From assembly GCA_033439685.1 (NCBI GenBank), contig JAUEDM010000002.1, positions 3,658,001 through 3,722,000 of the forward strand: DNA of 64,000 nucleotides, given 5' to 3'. This stretch comes from Apodospora peruviana (Eukaryota; Ascomycota; Sordariomycetes; Sordariales; Lasiosphaeriaceae). Positions 33,625 through 45,728 of this stretch are shown piece after piece. Position 1 is the first letter of the stretch, and every line of letters starts with the position of its first letter. Made by a program: the position numbers and the translations under genes. Below the pieces are notes generated by a model. The model was not told the origin of the DNA and searched no databases. It saw nothing but the letters and a program-made list of their open reading frames with translations.

Positions 33625-35120
33625 TCATGGTTATTATCAAGGTTGTAAAATATGCCTGGGTATGGCGCTGGTCTGGTTCGGTGTACTACTTTTGTAAGAT
33701 GAGCTTGACGGAGCAATTCGGTGGCTTCCATAGAGGATCAGACGCGGGCATTGCTCTGGTGAGCTGGATAGGAGCCTAAATCCCAAAGAATGAACATGAG
33801 TCCATGACCATTTCTACCTGCACTTGCAGCTGTTTTGTCCAGGTGACGGCGAGGAGCCAGGTGACCGATAATGATTTGAAGTTATTCTCCAATAACACGC
33901 TACTAGACCGGCTTTTGAACACAGATTTATCTCCTACCAAGGAGATTCTATCTCCCAAGTGGCATTCCCAGTTCTCTACACAATGCGTTGTTGCTTTATT
34001 AGGGCCCACGAATTGCACCGCCAGCCAAAAGAAAAGTTCAACCGGTGATTGAGTTTACTTCGGCTCGGTTACTGGCGGAATCTGAATTTGAACAGCCATG
34101 CCGATCGAATCTGGCTCTCGAGGTGGCAAAATATGCATGCGTCTTACAATCGCTTCGTGATCTGCGCTTGGACTGCTATCCGACCTGAACGTCAAAGACT
34201 TCTTCCGTAGGAGTTTGGGATTTCTTTTAGATTCCGGTGAGCAGGACGAGTCTGGATTATAAGGAATATCGTCCACGCGAAATAAAAATGCTGTCATTAG
34301 ACCTCATCTCGTTATCATTCATGGGCAGGAAGGTGTGGGTAACCTTCGGGAACCAAGGCAGAGCTTTGGCGATGCCCTTATAACAAGTGCAAGGACAGCC
34401 TGAAGGTTCCGGTTTAACGAACGCCTCGTCTGCCAATATATGAAGACTGAAGGTTGGCCTTTGTAGCATCGAGCGCCGCGAGTGCCTCCTCTAGCGCTTT
34501 GCCCTCGTCGTAATCCAGCTCCAGCTGTTGAGCTTAATGGCATGAGGGAAGAGTGTCAACATCACCGTCCACTCACATAACATCAGCAAGAACCGTCGTC
34601 GCAACTGCCGGCTGTTTCTTTCCGCAACCGCAAGGCTATTGTTCTAATAATATTAGAATATGAGGGAGGAATCCACCAGCTCTCTTTAAGGAGGGGTGCA
34701 TGCTGGGTGTCACCAGCGTAGAAAAGATATATCTACAGTTAGGCTTCTCATCTGACATGGATGGAGAGGAGGGAGAAAATGGGTCGTAAGAAGAAAAAGG
34801 TATGTGAGCACTGGTTCTCATTTCAGTCCCAGCATGTATTTAATTACCAAAAGAACGCCGGCAGTTGCGAAGTTGAGGCTGTTGAGCAGCCAAGAACACG
34901 TTTTAGTTTATAGATTGATTGCCGGTTCGTCAGCTTTTGTAGACGAATGCCTAACTGTTTGCGTTGTGACTGTCCTGACAACCATTATGATATGTTTTCA
35001 TGATCCCAAGCATTCCTGAACGCCTAATTGAGTCCCAGCCTAATTCGCTTATGCAGATAACTTTTACTCTTATTTATAATACAAGAGTCATCCCCAACAT
35101 CATGTTTCCAGCAAGTGCTT
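33625..35120. other. Intergenic region with one coding-looking fragment
   Basis: About 1.5 kb between convergent genes. The only suggestive piece is on the minus strand at about 34527-34414, a 38-codon acidic helix-like stretch (LELDYDEGKALEEALAALDA) that ends in a stop; I could not connect it to other exons. Otherwise nothing recognised. Confidence 0.4.
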
Positions 35121-35901
35121 TCAAGCCATGCCATAGTTGACCAGAGCGGCAATGCCCACCCCCATCAGGGCTGCCTGTGCGTTCCCGGTAATCATGGGCA
35201 TGGCTCCGCCCGTACTGCTTGACGTGGTACTGGTGGTTGTTGTCGTGGGTGTAGGCAGCTTATCCAACCCGGCCGTGATGGTGACGGGGACGGCACTTGA
35301 GTCGATGCTCGACAGTGTGTAGTCCCAGCCCTGGCCGCCAAAAGAGGCATCGCGGAAGCTGTCGACGACCTGTCTGGCCGTACCGGTGCAGTATGCCTGG
35401 TCCGGCAAGACACTTGTTGCCGAAGACCCCGACAGGGTGGAGGTGCTGGTGGTTGTGGTTACGGGTAGATTGGAGCATGAGATTGTTCCGCTCCTATCCG
35501 AGTAAAATTGGTTAGTACAAGGTTTACGGAGACTGAAAGGGTCATGGTTTTTTGACGTACACAGATGAGGTGATGTTGTAGGTGCTAGTGGAGGAACCGT
35601 TGACGAATGTGCCCGGGTAGACAGTGCTTATGCTGACGGCCATGTTGTGGCCGCCCGGGCGAGTGGTGAGCTTGGCGTTGCCGAACATGTCGCAATCAGC
35701 ATCGTTACAGTTGAGCTGGAGGACTGTCTCGGACGGATTTGCGGAGACAACAGACGCGTAAACGTTGTCGGTTTGTGTTGCGTTAAAAATGTACATAGTA
35801 TACACGCTATTTTGCGACTCTTGGGCAAAGACGCCCATGGAGGTGAGTAAGTGAGTCAGAAAAAGGAGATGAGATGTTCTGGCCATTTTGACGGTGTTCA
35901 A
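35121..35901 (-). CDS. GPI-anchored secreted protein, function unknown
   Basis: Cell-surface protein. Exons 35901-35561 and 35493-35121 give 237 residues; a second ATG at 35886 is equally good. A signal peptide (HLLFLTHLLTSMGVFAQ) is followed by a globular part with two Cys in LNCNDADCDMF, N-glycosylation sites (NAT, NGS, NIT), a Thr/Ser run (TTTTSTSTLSGSS), then a Cys-containing QAYCTGTARQVV segment, a second Thr/Ser stretch and a hydrophobic tail (QAALMGVGIAALVNYG) typical of a GPI signal. The layout is that of fungal GPI cell-wall proteins. No enzyme motif is visible. A TATATAA lies about 150 bp upstream. Confidence 0.8.
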
Positions 35902-36646
35902 AGATGGTCGGTCTGGTCTTGGGTATTTTGAGGTTTTAGGTTGGAGTGAGACTTGTAGAGAGATTGATGCTTAAGAATGGTCTTGGATGTTGTGAAGTCC
36001 GGTAGGTAGGTAGGTAGCTAACTTATGGAAATGATGTGAGAGGGATCTGATATATAAAATTACTAACTACGGTACTAACCTTTATGGCCGTTGGGGTAGG
36101 GCGGTCCAGCAAGCCCAAGCCTGTAGTGACGATGCTCGGTGTTTGCTAAGCCACAAGTATTTCTGGTTATTACCCGTAACTTGGCGTAAGATTGGGAGTA
36201 ACTCTAATTCTAGTGGCAAACCAGTAACAATACCGCTTTCTCCCAGTCCGAGGTCGTCGGATCCATCAGCTGGCGCGGCTCAGGCTGTGCCGCATTCGCC
36301 TTGGTAAATCCCTAGGCTACGCTTACATTGTTGCTCCATGTGACAAGCCTCTTATCCGAGAGGTGGATCACAGCACCAACAATCACATCAAGTCGAGGTG
36401 AAAAGGAGCGCGATTTTGAGACTGTCTTGGCTATTGACCTAGATGTAGCCGCTGAGGCTCACCACAACAATAACATAAGCCCATTTCAAGTCTTGGCTCG
36501 CCCAATATTTATTCCAGTCCATTGATAGTGGTTATATCTTGAACGCAAAACTCCAAACCATGCCAAGTTTCACCTCAATCATTCGCCTCGGATGCTCGTC
36601 GGTTTGTCGATCCCATCGCCGATGCGAGGGCTACCACAGCGAGGCG
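35902..36646. other. Intergenic region; (GGTA)n microsatellite
   Basis: Promoter side of the GPI-protein gene. It includes a (GGTA)4 tract at about 36001-36017 and a TATA-like site at 36050-36056 (minus strand). No gene seen. Confidence 0.5.
36050..36056 (-). promoter_or_regulatory. TATA-like element of the GPI-protein gene
   Basis: TATATA on the minus strand about 150 bp upstream of the start codon at 35901. Position and sequence only. Confidence 0.35.
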
Positions 36647-36955
36647 TCACACTCTTGCCTCCTAAGACCACCATAATGTCAGCGATAGCTTGAAAATACT
36701 GGTGGACTGCACTTGACTTACAGGCTTGCTCAGATGGTCGTTGCGTTTATAACAAGGAGATCCTCCCGTGCATCCAGCATCGGTGCAGCAATAGAACTCG
36801 CCGTCGTCGTCGCAGAAGCACATGGGCGGCCCGAGCTTGGTGTTGAGAACGGCAGGCTGGTTGACATTGTCGTTGCCATTGTCGGGTGAGACTGGTGTGC
36901 CCGAGGCAACAGCTGCCACCAGCAGGAACAGAAGAGGTGCGATGGTAGACTTCAT
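36647..36955 (-). CDS. Small secreted cysteine-containing protein
   Basis: Two exons, 36955-36722 and 36661-36647, joined through a GTAAGT...GCTGAC...CTTAG intron, give 82 residues ending in KPEARV. Signal peptide MKSTIAPLLFLLVAAVASG is followed by an Asn/Asp-rich linker and a compact motif with six Cys: MCFCDDDGEFYCCTDAGC and then SPCYKR. The second exon contributes only five codons. Without the intron the frame would run into a less plausible tail. A TATATA lies about 130 bp upstream. Candidate effector or peptide; no known family recognised. Confidence 0.65.
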
Positions 36956-37920
36956 TGTGTGAACTGATGTGTGGTATCCGAGTAGTATTTTGATTGATAC
37001 GGGGAATGAACTTGACTGAAGTGTGTGAGTAAAGTGTGAGCTTGAGGATCCGAAGAGCAAGAGGTAGGAAATTGAGAGAAGAGATATATAGGAGATAGGG
37101 CGTGGTGCATACGGACTGGACTGGCAGCATGTTGCACAAGAGCACCTTGAAGGCTAGTGCTACTGTCGACACCGCTACCGATCGTTTCTCTTTCTTGACT
37201 GAGACTGTCTCCACAACTACATCGCCGGATCCCGAGATCCCCGGAAAGATCCTCGAATTCGGATGATAATCATCGGCTAGCCGCTGAGACCTTGACCTCA
37301 TGGCGTGATGGCGACTGGACAGGTCCTCTAGAGAACCCACAAGCGCAGATCAAGTCGGACATGATCCGGCAAAGAACAGGGTAACCAGTATAACTACCTT
37401 AGTAATGCCGAACCTAGATATTTCTTGAGACTGAATTGCAGAGAAATGCGGTCCGTCGCTTATGGTAGTTACACAGGAATATTTGAACAAAATTGCCCAA
37501 TTCATACCGGCCATCCTATACCAAGATCCTCGATGCATTTCATGTGATATCCATTGAGCCTACCCAAGCCGTATTGTGTAACCGAGATATTTGATCCTTA
37601 GAGTTACTACCAGTAGCACACACTGCAGGCTCATGGTGAGTTGACCTTCACCCCCTTTATGTTTTCTTCCAAAAGGGGGCCCACAGTGTTCGACTCGTCT
37701 CCGCACTCATTATCCGCACTGTCCGGGCCACTATGGGGGTACTGGGGTACGGATACCGCAAACCTCCAAATTTTCACACACGATGAAATGTTTCAACCCA
37801 ACTAAAGCCCGTGATATCACCGATTACGTTTTGAGCCACAACACTCACCACACAACTCATCCAGTCTGTATATCTCAATATACACCTATACCGTCTCCTC
37901 ACGTCTCACAGATCGACATA
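36956..37920. other. Intergenic region between divergent secreted-protein and ankyrin genes
   Basis: About 960 bp with both promoters; TATATA at 37085-37090 fits the leftward gene. No gene seen. Confidence 0.45.
37085..37090 (-). promoter_or_regulatory. TATA-like element of the small secreted protein gene
   Basis: TATATA about 130 bp upstream of the start codon at 36955. Position and sequence only. Confidence 0.4.
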
Positions 37921-38559
37921 ATGGCGCCACCGCAATTAACCGAGGATGAGATCGATGATCTCATCTACTGCGCCCGCGCCGGCGAGAAGGACGAGCTGAC
38001 CACACTGCTCTCGGCACTGGCCGAGCGGGAAAAGAAATCCACTGCCGAGATTCTGGAGACCGCAAAAGACCAAGGAAAATCAACGTGTCTGCACATGGCC
38101 ACGGGGAATGGACACCTAGGTGAGATTCTTTCATTTCATTTGATTTCCTTTTTTTGATTCGTCATGACTGACGGTGTATGTGACATAGAAATCGTCAGCT
38201 TCCTTATCTCACAATTCGACTCCCGGCCAAAGGAGGAGAAACAAGCATTCTTGGACGCGCCCAACGAGTTTGGCAACACGGGCCTACACTGGGCGGCGCT
38301 GGGTGGACACCTCGAGGTGGTGAAGCTGCTCCTCGAGAACGGGGCGTCGCCGGCGCTCGCCAACGACAAGAACTACTTGCCGCTGGACCTGGCGAGCTTT
38401 GGCGACAAGCTGGATGTGGTGGACTATTTCCTCAAGCAGTCGGGGATTAGGGAGAGCGAGAACGCGGCCGAGGGGGGACTGGAAGGCGGCGTTGCCGATG
38501 TTGAGCTGGATGATGAGGATGATACTGGTGCGGAGGGTTCAGGTTCGGCATCGAAATAA
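37921..38559 (+). CDS. Ankyrin-repeat protein, Yar1-like
   Basis: Exons 37921-38119 and 38189-38559 give 189 residues. The start MAPPQLTEDEIDDLIYCARAGE and the ankyrin repeats (STCLHMATGNGHLE rebuilt across the intron, NTGLHWAALGGHLEVVKLLL, DKNYLPLDLASFGDKLDVVDYFL) match the size and layout of yeast Yar1 (200 residues), the dedicated chaperone of ribosomal protein uS3 in 40S assembly. The tail is acidic (DVELDDEDDTGAEG), as expected for binding a basic ribosomal protein. Function by family similarity; other small ankyrin proteins look alike. Confidence 0.85.
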
Positions 38560-40571
38560 TTGGTTGGCCTGTCTGATAAACTGAATGAATATGAGAGATG
38601 AACCCAAACCCCTAATCAGATGAACCTTTTTTTTCGCTGGTGTCTTGTATCTGTGAGTTGTGGCACTCAATTTGGTCCGACTAAGCGAGGGGCTTGCGAG
38701 TTGTGGCGATTCTTTGAAGCTAAGTTTTGCTAGTTGAGAGAGATATTCAACGGCTGCATAGAATATTGGCGCAAAAGTGAGACGGATGGTCGGTATGTTG
38801 GCCAAGTTGTGATGGTGTGTCGTTCTGCCGATTTCAGGGCAAGGGGGTCCTTGACCACACATGGCTTAGTGTTGTCTTGCACGTACTTTTGACAGGAAGG
38901 CGGTGTTCTAGATCACACGCTCCAACGACATGTTAACCTCAGCCCGGAAAGCGAGACACACGCGGCAGCAAGGGGTTCGGCACCGTGCCTTGACGCGAGA
39001 GCCGCGTGGTTCAGCAACATCTTCATCATTTATTTGTAGAACTTGAAGTGATGGTATTCTGATGATGATTGTTGCGCGAGATAAATGCCACTTGAGATGT
39101 TCATTTTCAGTACGGGCTATTGTCCCCGAGACTGACATGGTGGCGTCTGTGGGCGGCCACTCAAATGCGAGGCGTGATGCATCTGCGGAACAATCCGTGG
39201 TTGAAGAAAAACCAAACTCTGCTTCTAGAGTCAGAGTGGGGGTGGTCAACGTGTGAAGAAGCATCGCCAATTGTTTTTCGTGTATCGTCATGCATCAATG
39301 TGCTCGGCTTGAAAGACGCCGAGAGGCTAGAACGATCAGCCAGCCAAGCAAAACTGACAGCTTTGAGATTTGCTTCTTTTTGGAGCACTGATCCTTAGAA
39401 GATAAAACTGTGGCGAGGTTGGGCTTCATCGATCACATCTTGGGACATGCTGGACCGCAGGATGATGTCCACGTCCCTGACAGCCTCCCAAAGTTGCTGT
39501 TTGGAGAGCTAGCCGCATGGATTTTGACCAAACCCATCCCCTCATCACAGACTGGTTGAAGGGGCATTGGAGATCCGAGCCCATATCTTACGAATCCGGT
39601 GTGTGAATGGAGGCGATTGGCCATGTGCGCATGGGTCAATTCTGCTGCAGATGGCTTCGAGATGGCTTCGATTTGAGAGATATTCCTGACAAAACCACCT
39701 TACTGTAAGAAGAATCCAGGAGATCTGTAACTCCGCTTCTGTAGGTACTAATCGTTGGGATCAATCATGTGCAAGATGCGGTGGGGTTTGGATCTCGTGA
39801 ACCCCCACGTCCTCCCCCGCAAGCTCCTGCCCAAAGCTGCCCAGTGCATGGAATGCTTCCGCTGTTTCAATTCGCTGTTGGACCCCTCCATATGGCCTCC
39901 AAAGCACTGGCCTTCAGTGGGTGGCTCCTTGCCCAAAACGGTCCACCGGTCCATGCAGAACCCGGAAACCTCCAACCACAATGGACCAAGACAAAAACCA
40001 ATTCAACATCGGTCGAGGGGACGATGGCAGCGTCTGGCATATTTCTCTGTACCACGTTTACCTTCTGTTCGATGATTAATTCAACTCTGGCATACTATTG
40101 TCTGTCTGTTGTGAGTTCCAGGTTCCATTGTGGGGTGTGGAGATTGGCGTGGGGGGTTCCAGCGTTGCATCTTCCATCGTCTTGGGGACCCTTCTGGGCA
40201 AGTCTGGGGAAAGCTCTCGGCAGCCCCGCTGTGAAGCTCCCGTCCTGTCGTTAATGAGCTGTCCGTTTTAATTCAGTTCAGTTCAGGTCGGGTGCTTGTT
40301 CCATTCATTACGGCATCGAAATCTTTCGACGTCGCATTTTTCACGCATTTTCACCCAAACAGCTTCAACACAGCCTTCTCCCGATTCCGTCCGACTTTGA
40401 CCTATCGAGCTAGGTAGGCGCACCCGCGTGTCGCGACTGTCGCGCTCTTTTCACCAGATCCAGACCAGAACCTGGACCCGGGCACCGGACCAAGCTTGAC
40501 CTAAAGGTTTTCGCCCCTTGAGCGAACAATGACCCCGATGCGCCTTGGACTCGCAATCGCATTGCATCCGA
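38560..40571. other. Long intergenic region upstream of a transcription-factor gene
   Basis: About 2 kb without supported coding sequence. Long regulatory and leader regions are common before fungal transcription-factor genes. An 11-bp tandem repeat (gatggcttcga) lies near 39650-39672. Confidence 0.45.
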
Positions 40572-43365
40572 ATGGCGACCCAACCCCAAGTGCCCCAACA
40601 GTCTGGGCCTCAGATTGGCAATCCGAATTCCAATTCCAGTCCCAATCCCAATCCCAATCCTAACGCCAATGGCGCTGCTACTGCCCACCAGACCGCCCAT
40701 TCAACCTCCAACGTAGGCTACAAGCGCGCGAGTCGCAAAGGAGCTCCCCGCCGCTTCAGCTGTGAATATCCCGGCTGCGACAAGCTGTACTCCAGGGCCG
40801 AACACCTCCAAAGACACCAGCTGAATCGTGCGCCTGCCTGTCCTGTCCTGACATGTCTCGTTGACAGAAACTGACCCTACCTCAGATGCCCCCAAGGAGA
40901 TCTTCCGTTGTGATGTCGCCGGTTGTGAGCAAAAGTTTGTGCGCGCCGACCTTTTAGCCCGCCACAGGAAACGCCATTCTGCCTCCTACATCCCCAGGAA
41001 TCGAGTGCCGAGCTTCAGCACCCCCAGCAAAGACTCCCCACCACCAGCATCCAGCAGTGCCGTTGTCTCGCCCTCTGGCGTCGAAGCCCGGCCCGCCTTC
41101 GCCAGCGTCCCTCACGACGCCGCCATCTTACTAGGACCGGACCCAAGTTCTCACCATCATTCTCATCCTCATCCTCACCCACATCCCCAGCCGCCTCCGT
41201 CGTTGCCGGATCCCTCCCCATCCAGGATGGCTCATCCGCCGAACTGGACTGCCCAGATGCCTGACATGGCAGCTTGCAACATCATCCGTCCAAAGACAGG
41301 CTATTACCCACGAGAGCCTCCGCGTATCGCCGAGCAGCCGACTGTATTTGGCTATCATCATGTTGACTTCCCACACGATCCTTCCCGTGAGAACTTTGCC
41401 GTCTGGCTCTTCAACCCTCAAGGTACCTATGGCGACTTCAGCGTCTCGCAGCTACCCTTCGTCGACGGTGGGCTCGAGTCGACGCTGAATAATAGTATCC
41501 ACTACGACTACGAGTCGCTAACCAGCGGTCGATCCCAACTCGAAACTCCACCGAGACTCGCCGAAAATGACGAACTTGTCAACGAGTTCCGTCGCCAGGA
41601 AATCATCCGCTTGTTCCAAATGTTCCGCCAAAAGCACCCCAAGTCGGAACCTATGATTGCGAATCTCATCTACGATAGCACTGGCGACATACCCGCCCTG
41701 AGCTTGGATATGATGCGAGAATGCTTGCAGGAATACTGGGAGCACGTCTCGCCTCGCCTTCCCATTGTACATCAGCCCACCTTCGCCTGCAACCGGTGCT
41801 CCGTCTATCTGCTCATGGTTATGGTGGCTCTGGGTGCCGTGTCACTGTTTAACCGAGATTCGAGCGGAAGCCTCTCCGAATATCGCGGCTTTGCAGATGT
41901 CATCATCACTGGTGTCCGGTGGGAAATTGTAACCCACGAGGACGCATCGCCACCGGTGGGACTCTGGGTTGCGCAAGCCCTACTGTTACTGGAGTTTTAC
42001 GAAAAGATGTACTCGTCTCGCCGGCTCCATGAACGAGCCCATATTTATCACTCCGTCGCCCTCACTCTTCTCCGCAGAGGCAGTCCTCTCATCGGTCGAT
42101 CCGGAAGCGAATCGCCGCCTGAAGTCCCTTCAGCAGAGCATCCCCACGGGGTTGGTCTCGACTCGCGGACGTGGTGGAGCAGATGGGCCGAAACGGAGGC
42201 CATGCATCGGGTCGTGTTTGCGGCTTTCATGTTGGATATCGTCCACGCTGCCATGTTTGGCCACGCCGCCGACATGGCGCCCCACGAGATTCGTCTCCCC
42301 CTTCCATGCGACGACAACCTTTGGACTGCTTCGAATCCGGAAGAGGTGCGAGGACTCGAGCAAAATTTCCGCATGTATGGCGTCAAGCCCATTTCGTTTT
42401 TGGATGGCCTGAAGAGGGCCTTGCACGGGAAAGAGGTAAGGACCCATTCTTTCGGCCGCATGATCATCATGTCGGGCCTGTTGAGTGTCGGCTGGCACCT
42501 TAGTCACCGAGAAACGCGGCTGAAGGGGTTGGATCTCACGGCACCACCGAGGGAGACTCACGATAACTGGGAAAAGATCTTGTTGAAGGCGTTTGACGAT
42601 TGGAAGTGCAGTTTTGACTTGGCCCAAGGGAACGTCGGGAGTCCAAACCCGAGCGAACCTATTCTGCAGCGGACCGGCTCGAATGGTCCGATCCACAGCG
42701 CTGCTGTGCTCTATCACCTGGCGCATATCAGTCTGCATGTCGATATTGTGGACTGCCAGGTCTATGCCGGCGCGAGGCGTCTGTTGGGAAGGAAGATTTC
42801 GGTTCGCGACTACACCAATGTGGTTGGCCGGATGAAGGTATGGGCAACCCTGCCGTCGACCCGGCACGCTGTCCTACACGCTTTCAAACTCCTGCACCGG
42901 GTGCTCGTGGATCCACGACGAAGCATGGGCGACTATAAACGCGGGCAAGATGTTGGTGGCCTCAGCCTCCCGCCGATCGAGGTGCAGTCGTATTCCTGCC
43001 GCAACGAGCCGGATCCCCATAGGCCCTGGATTATGTACTACGCCGCCTTGTGTATCTGGTCGTTTGTCCGCGCTGTCAGTCGGAACGACGTGCTACAAGA
43101 GCCGACGACTGCGCACTCGCACGTGCCGTCGTCTCGACCGACTAAACCTCCTGTTGTCAACTATCGCCGTGTTGTCACTTATTTGAACAACATTGCTGGC
43201 CTGTCCAAGCTGACGGAAGAAACCGCGTATTCGTTGGGGGATGGTCTGGCTGACTTGCTCGACGAATTACGGTCAATATTTTCCGAGTCCGAGTCCGAAC
43301 TGCTGCAGGAGGCGCACGAGCGGCTGGGGATGTGCAAGGAGGCGCTCCAAGCTGTCCCTGGATGA
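40572..43365 (+). CDS. C2H2 zinc-finger and fungal-specific-domain transcription factor
   Basis: Nuclear DNA-binding regulator. Exon 1 runs 40572-40827; exon 2 starts at 40886. The finger 1 ligands are CEYPGC...H and the second His is created only if the intron ends at the CTCAG before 40886 (HQLN|H); the nearer AG at 40867 would give Gln and break the finger. Finger 2 is FRCDVAGCEQKFVRADLLARHRKRH. Between residues about 120 and 230 lies a low-complexity region (His-Pro repeats). From about 330 to 620 is the fungal-specific transcription factor domain (PF04082-like), with LPIVHQPTF and HGVGLDSRTWWSRW. About 911 residues. Exon 1 begins with an Asn-Pro repeat. Targets unknown. Confidence 0.9.
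40828..40885 (+). other. Intron whose acceptor choice completes zinc finger 1
   Basis: 58-nt intron with GTGCGC donor, branch-like CTGAC and CTCAG acceptor. Using this acceptor rebuilds the finger sequence HQLNHAPKEIFRC; the upstream AG at 40867 keeps the frame but loses the zinc-binding His. Confidence 0.7.
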
Positions 43366-44116
43366 GAACGCATGACGATCGTTGCGGAGATAACGCACCC
43401 AAGTCGGCAGCGGCATGTACGCCAGGACTCTTTGGGAATGAGCTCCCAGGTTGAGACACGACCTGCGAACACCACGCCTTTTTTGCGGGTGGTTACTATG
43501 CACTTGGGCACAGAGATGCGCTGCTGCTGGTACGGCAGAGTACTAAGCGGAACGGATCTTCACCATCCCCGAGGCTGAAAGAACGAAGCTATGCGACACT
43601 TTGTTTCAACCATTTCTGGACAGGTGTTTCCGTCCGAATATTGGATGAACGATGAACGTCTTTCCCCCCGGGACAAGATGCAAGAAGTTTGGCTGAAAAT
43701 TCCGTCGGGATGTTGCCAGGCCTTTCATATATCGGCTATCAGACGACTAAGACGGTGGACTCTGGTTTGTCTGGTTTTATTCAAGCGCTCACCTGGGATG
43801 GTTACGACATCGAATGGACCAAGGCAGGCAAGGCAGTATATGCATGCTGGGTGAGTCTCCTAACCCTTGTATACTTCTAATGCTAATACATAGCGTTAGA
43901 TAAATGAAGAACACATTTAGAATGTGGTCATATACTAAAGAGGACAAGCAGTCTAATGTATGTAGCGGATGTAATTATTGCCCTGCTCTGCTAACGATAG
44001 TATAATGCTCGCTTCCAATACAATGAGTATTAAATAAATTCATATTAATAACCAACTTCCTATTTATTACCTGTCACACATGTTACCAGTTCTTCTCATA
44101 CATGTACCTTCTAGAC
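43366..44116. other. Intergenic region, nothing recognised
   Basis: Between convergent genes. It is AT-rich from 43900 to 44090, consistent with 3' ends. Two overlapping frames near 43600-43880 lack support. Confidence 0.45.
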
Positions 44117-45728
44117 TCATCCATCCAGCTTGAAATACCCCCTCCACAACTTCTGCAACACTCCCTGCGGATCATATTTCCTGGCCACTTTCCTCAGCCT
44201 CGCCAAATTCTCTTTTCCGTAACTCCCCAACACGTCCTGCGACGGTTCCGCGTAATTCATGTACACAAACCCGTTGTAGAGCTTCCGCTTCTTTGCGAGA
44301 GCCTCGATCTTTCCCAACAGCGACTTGGCTTCTTGTACAACAAACTCGTTGATGGAACTGTCGGCCCACGTCACGGCCAGCTGGACAATCACCAGCGGTC
44401 CGTCGCTTGGCGTCAGCCCGAGCGTGTTGCCCCCATTGACCTGCATCGCCTGCAGGATATTGGTCGGAATCGGCTGGAAGATGAGGTAAGGCGTGATTTC
44501 GGTGCCGTTTGCTTTCGCTATCAGGGTGTTGGCGTAGGATTCGTACAAGGGCACGAAGTCGGACAGCAGGGCGGCCGAGGTGGCGGATACCGCGGTGTTG
44601 AGCCATAACTGGGAAAAGCCGTAGGGCGCGTCAATGGCTTTGGAGATGGTGGATATGTTGGCCACTATCGTCGAGTTGAAGATTGTTGGGATCGGGTTGA
44701 AGGGTTGGAAGACTGGTGGTATTGTTTGCGGGCTTGGGGGGAGTGGTGTTGACCGGAACTGGTCGCTCAGGACGATGAAGCCGCCCAGCGCGGGGATGTG
44801 GGTCATGACGAAATACGTGTGCGCTTCCCGGTCGAGAGGAAGACCTTTGACTGTCAAGTTCTGGAAGATGGGAATAATGGTTGCGTTGAGCGCTCCCGGG
44901 AAGATCTGCGAGCGGTACCACAGCGGCCCTTGTTCGAAGGAGACCAGATCGAAGCGGGTGACTATGCCGAAATTCGTGCCGGCGCCGCCGCGCAACGCCC
45001 AATACAGATCTGGATTCGTTGAGGGGGAAGCGTTGACGACTTTTCCCGACGAGAGGACGACTTCATAGTTGCGGACGTTGTCGCACGCCCAGCCGCGCGC
45101 GCCGGAGAAGTAGGAGATGCCGCCGCCGAGGATGAGGCCACCCACGCCAACGTCGGCGACGCGGCCGCCTACGACGGCGAGACCGGCCTCGTCGAGGGCC
45201 GTGGAAACGTTGATCCACCGGTTGCCGGGGCCGACTGAGACGGTTTTCCGGTCGGAGGAGATGCTGAGGGTGGTCAGGCGGAAGAGGTCGATGGTTACGC
45301 CGTTGGCGTCGGAGTTGGAGGCGCCTGGGAAGGCGGCGTGGCCGCCGCCTTTGACGGAGAAGGGCTGGCGCAAGCTGGTGAGGATCTTTAAGGTGTTGGA
45401 GACGTGGGCGGTGGTTTTGGGGGTCACGAAGCATGCCGGCCCAAGGGCGGATTGGCGGGTTGACCAGTAGGTGTTTTCGAGGGCGTACAGTGTGGTGTTG
45501 GGAAAGGTGACGAGGCCCGGGAGGGCGGTTGAGAGGACGGTGCACTAAGGGTTGTTAGTATATTTGTTTTGAGGTGGGAAGACGGCGAAGTTGAGAGGCA
45601 GTTTAACTGACGGCATTCTCTAGACTTGGGGGTTTGTTGTTGTGAGTATCAGCAAGGGTGCTTGTCGGGGCGCTGAGGAGAAATGCCGTGATGCAGAGGA
45701 ATAGACTCTGCGGCTGCGGAAGTATCAT
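44117..45728 (-). CDS. Secreted FAD-linked oxidase (BBE/PCMH family)
   Basis: Oxidises alcohols, sugars or amines with covalently bound FAD, passing electrons to O2. Exons 45728-45612 and 45544-44117 give 514 residues. A signal peptide (SLFLCITAFLLSAPTSTLA) opens the protein. The FAD domain contains SVKGGGHAAFPGASN, where His is the likely 8-alpha FAD attachment site, then VGVGGLILGGGISYFSGARGWACDNV; the Cys that gives a second FAD link in bicovalent enzymes is not at the usual position, so a single His link is likely. The C-terminus KYDPQGVLQKLWRGYFKL is the usual BBE end (DPxGV). Neighbours suggest an accessory oxidative region. Substrate unknown. Confidence 0.9.

Noticed and set aside
39769..40254. 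161-codon plus-strand frame upstream of the transcription factor gene
   Set aside because: Composition is Pro/Ser/Trp-rich without domain features or splice partners; it sits in a probable leader or promoter region.
45063..45545. 160-codon Arg/Pro-rich minus-strand frame
   Set aside because: It overlaps the FAD oxidase exon in another frame; the composition is a GC-rich shadow.
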